Shown here piece after piece: positions 1-6,673 of a stretch of 8,001 nucleotides of DNA (its first letter is position 1; each line of letters opens with the position of its first letter). The DNA lies in NCBI GenBank assembly GCA_905236445.1, contig CAJOPQ010000140.1, positions 1 through 8,001 of the forward strand. The letters run 5' to 3'. Under the pieces are notes generated by a model. It searched no databases. It was not told the origin of the DNA and was given only the letters and a program-made list of their open reading frames with translations. The position numbers were made by a program, and so were the translations under genes. The DNA comes from an uncultured Clostridia bacterium (GTDB lineage Bacteria > Bacillota > Clostridia > Christensenellales > UBA1242).

Positions 1-86
1 ATATCATTTAGCATTCTTGCAATACAATCGCTTTCGTATTTATTAACTTTACAACCCAAAGTAATTATACTTACTTTCTTTATCAT
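1..86 (-). CDS. mtaB: tRNA t6A37 methylthiotransferase MtaB, N-terminal fragment
   Basis: The 28 N-terminal codons of a gene that runs off the left edge. The protein begins M-I-K-K-V-S-I-I and then carries TLGCKVNKYES at residues 9-19. This is the opening signature of the MtaB branch of radical-SAM methylthiotransferases; MiaB has GCQMN and RimO has GCSKN at this place. Cys12 would be the first of three cysteines in the UPF0004 domain that hold one [4Fe-4S] cluster. MtaB adds a methylthio group to t6A at position 37 of tRNAs reading ANN codons. The start is the ATG at 86-84, with AAAGGA at 92-97 as ribosome binding site. It lies 12 bases after the rsmE stop, so the two are probably co-transcribed, an order common in Bacillota. 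The radical-SAM and TRAM domains lie outside the window. Confidence 0.85.
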   Translation of the reverse strand, partial: MIKKVSIITLGCKVNKYESDCIARMLND

Positions 87-98
87 ATTTTGTCCTTT

Positions 99-824
99 TT
101 AATTATTCATGTATAACGATACAAAACCACTAAGAACAATACTAGCAGTCTCAGCCCTTAATATCCTAGACCCAAGACTAACACTTTCCACCCTACTATT
201 GTTCATTATTGCATCTATCTCTTCGGCACTAAATCCACCTTCCGAGCCTATTATTATAGCAACTGAACTTACACTTTGTAATTTATCCAAGACTTCTTGT
301 AATACAACAGTTTTCTCACACTCGTTGGCAAACAAAATAATATCATATTCATTAAGTTGCACTAACATTTCATTAAATGTTAGAATGGAAGACACTTGCA
401 TTGGTATACTGCGTTTGCACTGTTTTGCACTCTGGTTGCTAATTTTTTGTAATTTATCTTGTTTGTTTTCGCTTGGCTTTACTGTTTGAAATTTTGTTTC
501 AAACAATTTCAAATTTGATACACCAATTTCGTTTAATTTCTGTGTTACAATAGCCATTTTGTCGTTTTTGATTAACGATTGAAACACATCTATTTGTTTT
601 GTTGGATTAAATGCATTAATAACTTTATCATTAATTGTACACCTTGTCAACCGCTTTTCCATTTCTGTAATTGTGCAAATATAATCATATTCATCACCAC
701 AATTAACAATGATTTTATCTCCAACTTTCATTCGTAATACATTTACAAGGTGATTATTCTCTTCTCCGGTAATATTCACACATTGACCTTGTATCGATTC
801 ATCAACAAAGAAACGTTTACACAT
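99..824 (-). CDS. rsmE: 16S rRNA (uracil1498-N3)-methyltransferase RsmE
   Basis: A 241-residue SPOUT-family methyltransferase of normal length for RsmE. The family methylates N3 of U1498 in 16S rRNA in the assembled 30S subunit, using S-adenosylmethionine. An N-terminal PUA-like RNA-binding part (about 1-70) contains HLVNVLRMKVGD at 25-36, the usual 'H-x-x-x-VLR-x-x-x-GD' segment. The SPOUT domain (about 75-240) has SAKQCKRSIP at 132-141, the cofactor-binding loop GSEGGFS at 193-199 and the knot segment LGSRILRAETA at 217-227, all diagnostic. The ATG at 824-822 has AAGGAA at 831-836 in front of it. The gene starts 12 bases after the stop of the ABC-like gene and ends 12 bases before mtaB, indicating one operon. 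No residue known to be essential appears to be missing. Confidence 0.95.
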   Translation of the reverse strand: MCKRFFVDESIQGQCVNITGEENNHLVNVLRMKVGDKIIVNCGDEYDYICTITEMEKRLTRCTINDKVINAFNPTKQIDVFQSLIKNDKMAIVTQKLNEIGVSNLKLFETKFQTVKPSENKQDKLQKISNQSAKQCKRSIPMQVSSILTFNEMLVQLNEYDIILFANECEKTVVLQEVLDKLQSVSSVAIIIGSEGGFSAEEIDAIMNNSRVESVSLGSRILRAETASIVLSGFVSLYMNN

Positions 825-836
825 TGCACTTTCCTT

Positions 837-1493
837 CTAATTTTCCATATTTTCTAAAGAGCCATATTCCAATTTGAACTTTTGATTAAATTTAAAATAC
901 TTCAAAATATCGAGGTTGTCACTAACAATTATAGCTGCCGCATCATTACTCTTAATTAACTTCTTAATTTCGTCAACCATATATTTTAAATCGGTATCTG
1001 CCAAATCTTTGAAAATATCGTCAACTAATATATATTGTAAATCACGCAGAGACAATCTTGCTAAAGCGACTTTAATTCTTTCTAATTTGCCTAGATCTCT
1101 TAGTCTAGTATCCTTATATACCTCTAATCCATATTCTCTAATTGCATTATTAACTTTAACCTCTCTAATAGATTTGTTGACTTTTCTAAATTTTAGCACA
1201 TATTCCAAGTTATAATACACGCTTTTGTTCTCAATGCAAGCCATTCTCTCAGGGATAAAACCTACTGCAATATCAGCAAAGAACAAATCTTTTTTCACAG
1301 GCATATTATCATACAGAACTTCACCTTTGAATGAATCTTCTATACCAAGTAATATTCTTAGTAGACTACTCCTACCACTTTCTTGCTTGCCATATATAAA
1401 CATTGTAGTCTTATCTGGCAATTCAAAACTAATATTCTGCAAAGTGTTATATTCTTTTGTATAAGCAAAAGTTAAATTATTTACCTTTAACAT
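837..1493 (-). CDS. Degenerate ABC-type ATPase homologue, function unknown
   Basis: A 218-residue protein with the fold pattern of an ABC transporter nucleotide-binding domain and nothing else: no membrane segment and no permease gene beside it. An aromatic A-loop (Tyr11) and a Walker A-like stretch GKQESGRSS at 35-43 open it, but the invariant Lys is Arg41. The Q-loop Gln is apparently Glu82. The LSGGQ signature has become LGKLE (134-138), just before VALAR. Walker B reads YILVDD (154-159): Asp158 is kept, but the catalytic Glu is Asp159. The D-loop aspartate looks like Ala165, and the switch His is Asp192. It heads an operon with rsmE and mtaB and has its own promoter; GGAAGG at 1499-1504 precedes the ATG. 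ABC membership is fairly sure. I infer loss or strong weakening of ATP hydrolysis. A role in ribosome or RNA work is only suggested by its neighbours. Confidence 0.75.
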   Translation of the reverse strand: MLKVNNLTFAYTKEYNTLQNISFELPDKTTMFIYGKQESGRSSLLRILLGIEDSFKGEVLYDNMPVKKDLFFADIAVGFIPERMACIENKSVYYNLEYVLKFRKVNKSIREVKVNNAIREYGLEVYKDTRLRDLGKLERIKVALARLSLRDLQYILVDDIFKDLADTDLKYMVDEIKKLIKSNDAAAIIVSDNLDILKYFKFNQKFKLEYGSLENMEN

Positions 1494-1515
1494 ACTAACC
1501 TTCCAATTAAAATAT

Positions 1516-1530
1516 TGTAGATATTATACA
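1516..1530 (-). promoter_or_regulatory. Candidate promoter (-10) of the ABC-like/rsmE/mtaB operon
   Basis: On the minus strand a perfect TATAAT lies at 1528-1523, which would start transcription near 1516, about 22 bases before the ATG. The -35 region at the right distance is only T-rich (it overlaps the T-tract of the hpf terminator), so the -10 is the main evidence. Confidence 0.45.
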
Positions 1531-1544
1531 CTAAACTTATAAAT

Positions 1545-1579
1545 AAAAAAAGGAATTGAAACAAACAATTCCTTTTTTG
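1545..1579 (-). terminator. Rho-independent terminator of hpf
   Basis: A perfect 13-bp stem: 1546-1558 pairs with 1566-1578 around a 7-base loop (1559-1565). In the minus-strand transcript it begins a few bases after the hpf stop codon and ends in a run of U's. The stem is mostly A-U with a GGAAUUG core. It separates hpf from the operon that follows, whose -10 lies about 20 bases further on. The symmetric A/T flanks could let it work on the other strand, but no plus-strand gene needs it. Confidence 0.85.
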
Positions 1580-1582
1580 TGA

Positions 1583-2107
1583 TTAATAATCCAATTCAAT
1601 AAGGCCAAGATCGCCGTCTGATCTTCTGTATAGAATATTAACTTCTCCAGTCTTAGCATTAAGAAATACGAAGAAAGAATGACCTAACATGTCCATATTG
1701 AACTGAGCATCTTCAAGAGTCATAGGATCCAATTCGAATCGCTTTGTTTTAACAACTTTATATGGATCAAACTTTGGCATCTCATCTAGGAATTCTAACG
1801 AACTCTCAATCTCTTTGATATTTCTAGATTTTGTCTTATTGCAAAGTTTTACAATTTGTCTTTCAACTTTTGGCAAAGCAAGGTCAATATTATTAAACAT
1901 ATTATCTCCCTCTACTTCACTTCTAAAGAACATTCCGTCGGCATTAACAGAAACTTCCAGCTTTTGCCTATCGCCTTGTTCTATACAATTAACTTTAACA
2001 TCAAAGTTTTTGTTAAAATATTTTTCTAATTTTACCAATTTTTTCTCTATAATTTCTTTGAATCTATCAGAAATCTTATAATTTTTTGAAACGTAATTAA
2101 TTTGCAT
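1583..2107 (-). CDS. hpf: Long-form ribosome hibernation promoting factor HPF
   Basis: A 174-residue protein with the two-domain layout of long HPF. The N-terminal S30AE/YfiA domain (about 1-97) binds the 30S subunit in the tRNA/mRNA channel. A charged linker (about 98-115) follows, and then the C-terminal domain (about 116-172), which dimerises to join two 70S ribosomes into 100S particles. The C-terminal part contains VVKTKRFELDPMTLEDA (118-134), MLGHSFFVFLNAKTGEVN (140-157) and YRRSDGDLGLIE (160-171), all close to the family pattern. The ATG at 2107-2105 has a perfect AGGAGG (2121-2116) eight bases upstream. The gene has its own TATAAT promoter and a strong terminator, so it can be expressed alone. 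Read-through from clpC, 79 bases upstream, is possible because I see no convincing clpC terminator. Confidence 0.95.
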   Translation of the reverse strand: MQINYVSKNYKISDRFKEIIEKKLVKLEKYFNKNFDVKVNCIEQGDRQKLEVSVNADGMFFRSEVEGDNMFNNIDLALPKVERQIVKLCNKTKSRNIKEIESSLEFLDEMPKFDPYKVVKTKRFELDPMTLEDAQFNMDMLGHSFFVFLNAKTGEVNILYRRSDGDLGLIELDY

Positions 2108-2140
2108 GTTACATACCTCCTACAAGCATATTACATTTAT

Positions 2141-2168
2141 ATTATATCAAATACTTAATTTAACACAA
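2141..2168 (-). promoter_or_regulatory. Promoter of hpf
   Basis: On the minus strand, a TTGTGT -35 element (2168-2163) is followed after 16 bases by a perfect TATAAT (2146-2141). Transcription would start near 2134, giving a leader of about 26 bases that carries the AGGAGG site. The -35 matches the consensus at only about half its positions. Confidence 0.55.
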
Positions 2169-2186
2169 AATATTTGTAGTGTTTTT

Positions 2187-4709
2187 TTATTTATTCTCTA
2201 CACCGAAGACTAATTCATTATTTTTAAAAGCAATTCTAACAATATCACCTTTATTAATATTGCCATTAAGAATCTCTTCGACAATCCTATCTTCTATTTG
2301 TTGTTCAATAAGCCTACGAAGTGGTCTTGCACCATACTCGGGATTATATCCCTGCTCTATTAGATATTTTAGTGCATTTTCAGTTATTCGCAAACTGTTA
2401 CCCTTCTCTTTGAGTCGCTTATTAAGATTACTAATAAAGATTTTAGCAATTTGGGACAAATCCTGAATAGTTAGAGGATGAAAAATCGTAACAACGTCTA
2501 TTCTATTAACAAATTCTGGCTTAAATCTTTGTCTAAAAGAAGTTAGAAGCGTATTTTTGATAACATCATAATTCATAGCATTGTCATACAATCTATTATT
2601 TTTCGGTAATTTATCCACTCCAACATTACTTGTAAATATTATAATTGTATTTTTGAAATTAACCAATCTACCCTTACTATCAGTCAACCTACCATCATCT
2701 AAGACTTGCAATAGCAAGTTATATACATCTGGATGGGCTTTTTCTATCTCATCGAACAAGACAACCGAGTATGGTTTGCGTCTAACAGCCTCTGTCAACT
2801 GTCCCCCATCATCAAAGCCAATATAGCCGGGAGGAGAGCCTATTAATTTGCTTACACTATGCTTTTCCATATACTCACTCATGTCTATACGAATGAATGC
2901 ATCTTCGCTGTCAAACAACGCTTCTGCAAGTGCTTTGCATAATTCTGTTTTGCCGACACCAGTTTGACCTAAAAATGCAAAACTTCCAATAGGTCGATTG
3001 CTATCTTTTAATCCAACTCTAGCACGTCTTATTGCTTTACAGACAGCAGTGATGGCCTCATCTTGTCCTATTACTCGTTTATGAAGCACATTTTCTAAGT
3101 TAAGCAGCTTGTCTTTTTCTTCCTCATTTAGTTTGTTTACAGGAATGCCCGTCCAATCACTTATAATTGCCCTTATATCATTCTCTGTAATGACCAATAC
3201 ATTATCATTGTCGCTACTTTCTATTCTTGCTATAAGTTTCTCTTTTTCTTTGTTAAGTTGCATTATCTCAACACGCAATTCGTTGGCAAGTGAATAATTC
3301 TCTTCAACTAAAGCATTTCTTTTCATTGACTCAACCGACTCAATTTTTCTTTCAATTTCGGCCACATTCTGTGGTTTTTTTGCGTTATTAATCTTTGCCC
3401 TACTACTTGCCTCGTCTATTAAGTCAATCGCCTTATCTGGCAGGTTTCTGTCTGTAATATAACGATCAGATAATTTAACAGCACTTACAATTGCTTCATC
3501 AGTAATCTCGACATTATGGAAATTCTCAAAACCGTTTTTGAGACCTTGTAGTATTTTAATTGCATCATCTATGCTTGGTGGATCTACTTGTACTGGCTGA
3601 AAACGCCTTTCCATCGCCTTATCAGCTGCAATGTACTTTTGATACTCTTCATTAGTTGTTGCACCAATAGTCTGGAATTCACCCCTAGCTAAATATGGCT
3701 TTAACATATCGGCAGGATTTATTTCTCCTTTGTCTGCACCAACTTGCATAATCGTATGAATTTCATCTATAAATACTATTATATTTTTGTTATTTGTTAC
3801 TATATCTATCAGACTTTTTAATTTCTCTTCTAACGCACCTCTGTACTTTGTGCCTGCCAGCAAATGTCCCAAATCTAGAGAGAATATAATTTTATCTTTT
3901 AAGAAATTAGGTACATTACCCTGTACAATGGCTCTTGCTAGACCATCAATAATGGCACTCTTTCCTACACCGGGCTCGCCCACTAATACTGGGTTGTTCT
4001 TTGTCTTTCGGCAAAGTATTTCAATCACCCTCGATATCTCATCACTACGACCTATTATTTCATCAATTTTGCCCATTCTTGCTTTTGCAGTAAGATCAGT
4101 TCCAAGTTCTTTTAATCCTTCTGGCAGATTGTCACTTTGATAAGATGTGTTTGATTCAAATGAACTTTCGCTTATCCTATCGTCGCTGTCGCAATATGCA
4201 GGCTGAGAAAAGATATCGTTGTCTTCCTGTTCTTGCTCAACATTACTTGTGTTTGTTAAATAGTCTGACTTAATTAATTGAAGCAAGTTATTTCTTATCT
4301 CACTAATATTTACTTTGAAATTCTTTTTTAAGATACTTACAGCATAACAATCATCACATGATAACATAGAGACTAGTAAATCCTCTAATGTAATAAATTT
4401 CTTTCCAAGTTGTGCACTAAATTGATTTGCAATAAGAAAAACTTCTTTAGTTTTGTTAGCCAGTTCGATAGTCGTATCTACAATAGTTTTGTTTCGTTTC
4501 GGAGAAGTCTTAGCAAAGTATTTTTCCAATTTCGCAGTAGTTACATTGTATGATTGCAGAATATTACTAGCATTCGTGTTAGATATGGATACAATTCCAT
4601 ATAACAAATGTTCCGTGCCTATTTCATAACTATTGAAATTAAGTGCAATTGCTCCAGCTTTCTGCAATGCAAGTTCAACTGCTTCAGTAACATTAAACCC
4701 GTTAAACAT
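2187..4709 (-). CDS. clpC: ClpC-type AAA+ unfoldase
   Basis: An 840-residue Hsp100 ATPase, normal in length for ClpC. The Clp-N double repeat spans about 1-145, followed by an acidic/Ser-rich linker (about 150-195). D1 has Walker A GEPGVGKS (244-251), pore loop KYRG (288-291), Walker B FIDE (313-316) and the Arg-finger region MERRF (366-370). A short UVR-like coiled-coil middle domain (about 450-500) favours ClpC over ClpB. D2 has Walker A GQTGVGKT (581-588; usually GPTGVGKT), pore loop GSPPGYIG (624-631), Walker B LFDE (651-654) and sensor-2 GARPLRR (793-799). After TSNVG (693-697), where ClpC normally carries a VGF-type ClpP-docking tripeptide, this protein reads NNRLYDN (704-710). ClpP partnership is therefore uncertain. 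No ctsR, mcsA or mcsB adjoins it. The ATG at 4709 has AGGGG at 4714-4718. Confidence 0.93.
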   Translation of the reverse strand: MFNGFNVTEAVELALQKAGAIALNFNSYEIGTEHLLYGIVSISNTNASNILQSYNVTTAKLEKYFAKTSPKRNKTIVDTTIELANKTKEVFLIANQFSAQLGKKFITLEDLLVSMLSCDDCYAVSILKKNFKVNISEIRNNLLQLIKSDYLTNTSNVEQEQEDNDIFSQPAYCDSDDRISESSFESNTSYQSDNLPEGLKELGTDLTAKARMGKIDEIIGRSDEISRVIEILCRKTKNNPVLVGEPGVGKSAIIDGLARAIVQGNVPNFLKDKIIFSLDLGHLLAGTKYRGALEEKLKSLIDIVTNNKNIIVFIDEIHTIMQVGADKGEINPADMLKPYLARGEFQTIGATTNEEYQKYIAADKAMERRFQPVQVDPPSIDDAIKILQGLKNGFENFHNVEITDEAIVSAVKLSDRYITDRNLPDKAIDLIDEASSRAKINNAKKPQNVAEIERKIESVESMKRNALVEENYSLANELRVEIMQLNKEKEKLIARIESSDNDNVLVITENDIRAIISDWTGIPVNKLNEEEKDKLLNLENVLHKRVIGQDEAITAVCKAIRRARVGLKDSNRPIGSFAFLGQTGVGKTELCKALAEALFDSEDAFIRIDMSEYMEKHSVSKLIGSPPGYIGFDDGGQLTEAVRRKPYSVVLFDEIEKAHPDVYNLLLQVLDDGRLTDSKGRLVNFKNTIIIFTSNVGVDKLPKNNRLYDNAMNYDVIKNTLLTSFRQRFKPEFVNRIDVVTIFHPLTIQDLSQIAKIFISNLNKRLKEKGNSLRITENALKYLIEQGYNPEYGARPLRRLIEQQIEDRIVEEILNGNINKGDIVRIAFKNNELVFGVENK

Positions 4710-4730
4710 ATTTCCCCTACAAACTAGTTT

Positions 4731-4768
4731 ATTATATATTAGTGTAGCATAAAAATTTAATTAACCAA
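4731..4768 (-). promoter_or_regulatory. Candidate promoter(s) of clpC
   Basis: Two overlapping possibilities on the minus strand. One is TTGGTT (4768-4763), 16 bases, then TACACT (4746-4741) preceded by TG one base away (an extended -10). The other is a perfect TATAAT at 4736-4731 without a good -35. Either gives a leader of about 15-25 bases. I see no paired CtsR heptads (GGTCAAA type) and no CIRCE element here, so control by the usual Bacillota heat-shock repressors is not supported. Confidence 0.45.
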
Positions 4769-4839
4769 AATAATATACATATATTTAATTTTTGCCAACA
4801 AGGATATAATCTTATAATTTAAAATTAAAATCAAATGTC

Positions 4840-4869
4840 TTGACAAACAATTAAAATAGATTGTACAAT
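4840..4869 (+). promoter_or_regulatory. Promoter of the small plus-strand gene
   Basis: A perfect TTGACA (4840-4845), an 18-base spacer and TACAAT (4864-4869, 5 of 6 matches). Transcription would begin near 4876, right before AAGGGAG (4877-4883), so the leader is very short, about 15 bases. It is divergent from the clpC promoter, with about 70 bases between the two -35 elements. Confidence 0.65.
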
Positions 4870-4891
4870 ATGCAGTAAGGGAGTAAGTTCT

Positions 4892-5158
4892 ATGGAAATT
4901 AAAGAAAATACATTTTTAAAACTATCAGACAATCGTACATATATTGTAGCAAGCATTCTAGAGTTCAAAGGAACAGAATACGCTTATCTAGTTTGTGCCG
5001 AGAAAGAAAAATTGTACTACTCTTTCTGCACAGAAAAACTTGTTGACGGCAAACCAGTTCTAAATTCTGTTACAGACAAATATTTAACAGAAAGATTAAG
5101 GGCAATGTTTGCCGACGAGATGCAAGAAAAATTAAAGAAACTCAATATAGAGTCATAA
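4892..5158 (+). CDS. Small protein of unknown function (DUF1292-like layout)
   Basis: An 88-residue cytoplasmic protein with no signal peptide or membrane segment. The first 60 residues alternate short hydrophobic stretches with turns (FLKLSDNRTYIVA at 8-20, EYAYLVCAEKEKLYYSFC at 29-46), as in a small beta-sheet. The C-terminus (about 62-86) is a charged helix. This layout, 'level-of-expression then value' strands followed by a helix, recalls the small acidic proteins of the DUF1292 type found in clostridia, but I cannot assign it firmly. Reality as a gene is well supported: a near-consensus promoter, AAGGGAG eight bases before the ATG, and a strong terminator just after the stop. It is the only clear plus-strand gene in the window and is divergent from clpC, which does not by itself show shared function. 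Confidence 0.75.
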   Translation: MEIKENTFLKLSDNRTYIVASILEFKGTEYAYLVCAEKEKLYYSFCTEKLVDGKPVLNSVTDKYLTERLRAMFADEMQEKLKKLNIES

Positions 5159-5163
5159 TTACC

Positions 5164-5199
5164 AAAAGAGCCACATTATCTCAATGTGGCTCTTTTATT
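5164..5199. terminator. Bidirectional Rho-independent terminator
   Basis: A perfect 14-bp stem: AAAAGAGCCACATT at 5164-5177 pairs with 5183-5196 around a 5-base loop. It ends in T's on both strands. On the plus strand it lies just after the 88-residue gene; on the minus strand it follows directly on the stop codon (5201-5199) of the small broken gene. That tidy placement on both sides supports the view that the minus-strand gene was once a real transcription unit. Confidence 0.92.
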
Positions 5200-5371
5200 T
5201 ACATTTCATTCTGTATATCATGTTCCATAATATCAAGATTGCTTGTTGCATCCATAATGTCTCCCTTGATTCCTTGCGACAAATCTCTAGTTACATCATC
5301 ATATGTTGCGACTTGTCGACAATATTCATTGGTTTAATAAAAGGTCTTAAATCAATTCTTCTTTTTTCCAT
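5199..5371 (-). pseudogene. Small minus-strand gene with an apparent -1 frameshift
   Basis: An ATG at 5371-5369 has AAAGGAG (5386-5380) eight bases in front, a strong site. The first frame encodes MEKRRIDLRPFIKP and then stops at 5293-5291 after 26 residues. In the -1 frame a protein-like sequence continues, VATYDDVTRDLSQGIKGDIM and on to DIQNEM, ending at 5201-5199 directly on a terminator. Restoring one base between about 5291 and 5335 would give an intact protein of 57 residues. The total length, 173 bases, is one short of a whole number of codons. I find no classic slippery heptamer at the switch, so a one-base deletion or a sequencing/assembly error is likelier than programmed shifting. 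The protein is not recognised. A TATAAT at 5393-5388 is too close to the ribosome site to serve well as promoter. Two unrelated short ORFs remain possible. Confidence 0.5.
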
Positions 5372-5433
5372 TTTTCACACTCCTTTGATTATATCTATTT
5401 ATTATGTAAATACCCATTTTTTTGTTGACATAG

Positions 5434-5459
5434 AAAAACGCTCTTCACACCTAGAGCGT
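5434..5459 (-). terminator. Terminator of the rhodanese-TtcA gene
   Basis: On the minus strand ACGCTCT (5459-5453) pairs with AGAGCGT (5444-5438) around an 8-base loop, followed by TTTTC. The 7-bp stem is GC-rich; the U-tract is short. It starts about a dozen bases after the stop codon at 5472. Confidence 0.75.
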
Positions 5460-5471
5460 CTTCAATATAAA

Positions 5472-6611
5472 TTAATAATTGTCTTTGAAATTATGTCTAA
5501 CTCCATTTTGGTCTTTGTACGCAATAACAGTAGAAAGGTTAACATTCTCAACACTTTTGAATATATTACCTTCAATCTGAGGATCTTCCTCGCTAAGACT
5601 AGCAATCAATTGCTTTACTTTTTTCCTTTTAGATCCCGTGTTGTCCAGACTGCAGCCTTCTCCAGAACAAGTGTCTGTGAACTTGCATGCACATTGTATG
5701 AAATGCAGATCGTTATAATCTCGCCAACGCTTAATATCCTTCTCTCTAATTAGATACATAGGTCGTATTAATTCCATTCCTTCGAAATTTGTGCTGTGAA
5801 GTTTTGGCATCATTGTCTGAATTTGTGAGCCATACAACATTCCCATAACTATCGTTTCTATAACATCATCATAATGATGACCAAGAGCGATCTTGTTGCA
5901 ACCCAATTCTTGCGCATGCTTATATAGATGTCCACGTCTCATTCTTGCACATATATAACAAGGTGATTTTTCTATGTTGAATACACTATCAAATATGTCA
6001 GTCTCAAATACTGTTATAGGAATGCCAAGCATCTTAGCGTTATTCTCTATAATCTCCCTATTTTCTTTGCTGTATCCGGGATCCATAACCATAAAAACTA
6101 ATTCAAAAGGAATTTTGTTATGCAATTTCAACTCTTGAAATAACTTTGCCATTAGCATAGAATCTTTTCCACCAGATATACATACAGCAATTTTATCATT
6201 TGGTTGAATTAGGTCATAATCATTAATTGCTTTGCAAAACTTAGCAAAAATAAGTCTTCTAAACTTTTTTTTTATACTCTGCTCTACATCTTTTGCTTTA
6301 GCATCATCATAAGTATCAGAAACGTGATTCTGCAACCAAGCAAAGTACCCTCCTTTTAGACTATATGCTTGTATCCCCTGTTCTCTCAAAGTCTTTACTA
6401 CATCTATGCTTGTTTTACCAAGTTTGCAACAAACATACATTGTTTTTTCTTTTGGATAATTTTTGGACCATTCATATATATCATCTTCTGGTATATTGAT
6501 TGCTCCCGGTATGTGTCCGTACAAGAAAGAATCCTCATCTCTAACATCTATAATATCGTAACTATCTTTTTCTTTATTAGCAAGCTCTTCAAATTCAACT
6601 TCGTAATCCAT
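5472..6611 (-). CDS. ttcA: Rhodanese-TtcA fusion, probable tRNA 2-thiolation enzyme
   Basis: A 379-residue two-domain protein. Residues 1-97 are a rhodanese domain: IDVR at 21-24 and the active-site loop CKLGKTS at 62-68, with Cys62 as the likely persulfide carrier. Residues about 115-340 are a TtcA-type PP-loop ATPase: SGGKDS (146-151), CYICARMRRGHLY (218-230) with the CxxC pair Cys218/Cys221, and GHHYDD (244-249). A later cysteine cluster (Cys307, Cys309, Cys315, Cys320) probably supplies the third iron-sulfur ligand. In E. coli, TtcA makes 2-thiocytidine at tRNA position 32; the fused rhodanese would deliver sulfur. The exact target base here is inferred. I chose the ATG at 6611-6609 because GGAG (6620-6617) precedes it; an in-frame TTG at 6635 would sit almost at the predicted transcription start and has no ribosome site. 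It is a single-gene unit with its own promoter and terminator. Confidence 0.88.
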   Translation of the reverse strand: MDYEVEFEELANKEKDSYDIIDVRDEDSFLYGHIPGAINIPEDDIYEWSKNYPKEKTMYVCCKLGKTSIDVVKTLREQGIQAYSLKGGYFAWLQNHVSDTYDDAKAKDVEQSIKKKFRRLIFAKFCKAINDYDLIQPNDKIAVCISGGKDSMLMAKLFQELKLHNKIPFELVFMVMDPGYSKENREIIENNAKMLGIPITVFETDIFDSVFNIEKSPCYICARMRRGHLYKHAQELGCNKIALGHHYDDVIETIVMGMLYGSQIQTMMPKLHSTNFEGMELIRPMYLIREKDIKRWRDYNDLHFIQCACKFTDTCSGEGCSLDNTGSKRKKVKQLIASLSEEDPQIEGNIFKSVENVNLSTVIAYKDQNGVRHNFKDNY

Positions 6612-6644
6612 ATTTTCTCCGTCGTATTTTTTCAAATCACGTGT

Positions 6645-6673
6645 ATTATATCATAGCAACAAATCAATTTCAA
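6645..6673 (-). promoter_or_regulatory. Strong promoter of the rhodanese-TtcA gene
   Basis: On the minus strand TTGAAA (6673-6668), exactly 17 bases, then a perfect TATAAT (6650-6645) with TG one base upstream (an extended -10). The start point would fall near 6638, giving a leader of about 26 bases that contains GGAG before the ATG at 6611. This is the best promoter in the window. Confidence 0.8.

Noticed and set aside
2162..2188. AACAC...GTGTT with seven T's just after clpC
   Set aside because: The T-run lies on the plus strand, where no gene ends; on the minus strand the stem is short and has no U-tract, so it is not a convincing clpC terminator.
4831..4850. TCAAAT and TTGACAAAC as a possible CtsR box
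   Set aside because: The two tandem GGTCAAA-type heptads with a 3-base gap are absent; TTGACA is better explained as the -35 element of the plus-strand gene.
5388..5393. TATAAT as promoter of the small broken gene
   Set aside because: Transcription would start inside the AAAGGAG ribosome site, and no good -35 lies at the right distance, so I did not list it as a promoter.
5184..5753. A 189-codon plus-strand open frame
   Set aside because: It is antisense to the C-terminus of the rhodanese-TtcA gene, to its terminator and to the small minus-strand gene, and begins inside a terminator stem.
6612..6635. TTG start eight codons upstream for the rhodanese-TtcA protein
   Set aside because: It has no ribosome site and sits within a few bases of the predicted transcription start; the ATG at 6611 has GGAG five bases upstream.
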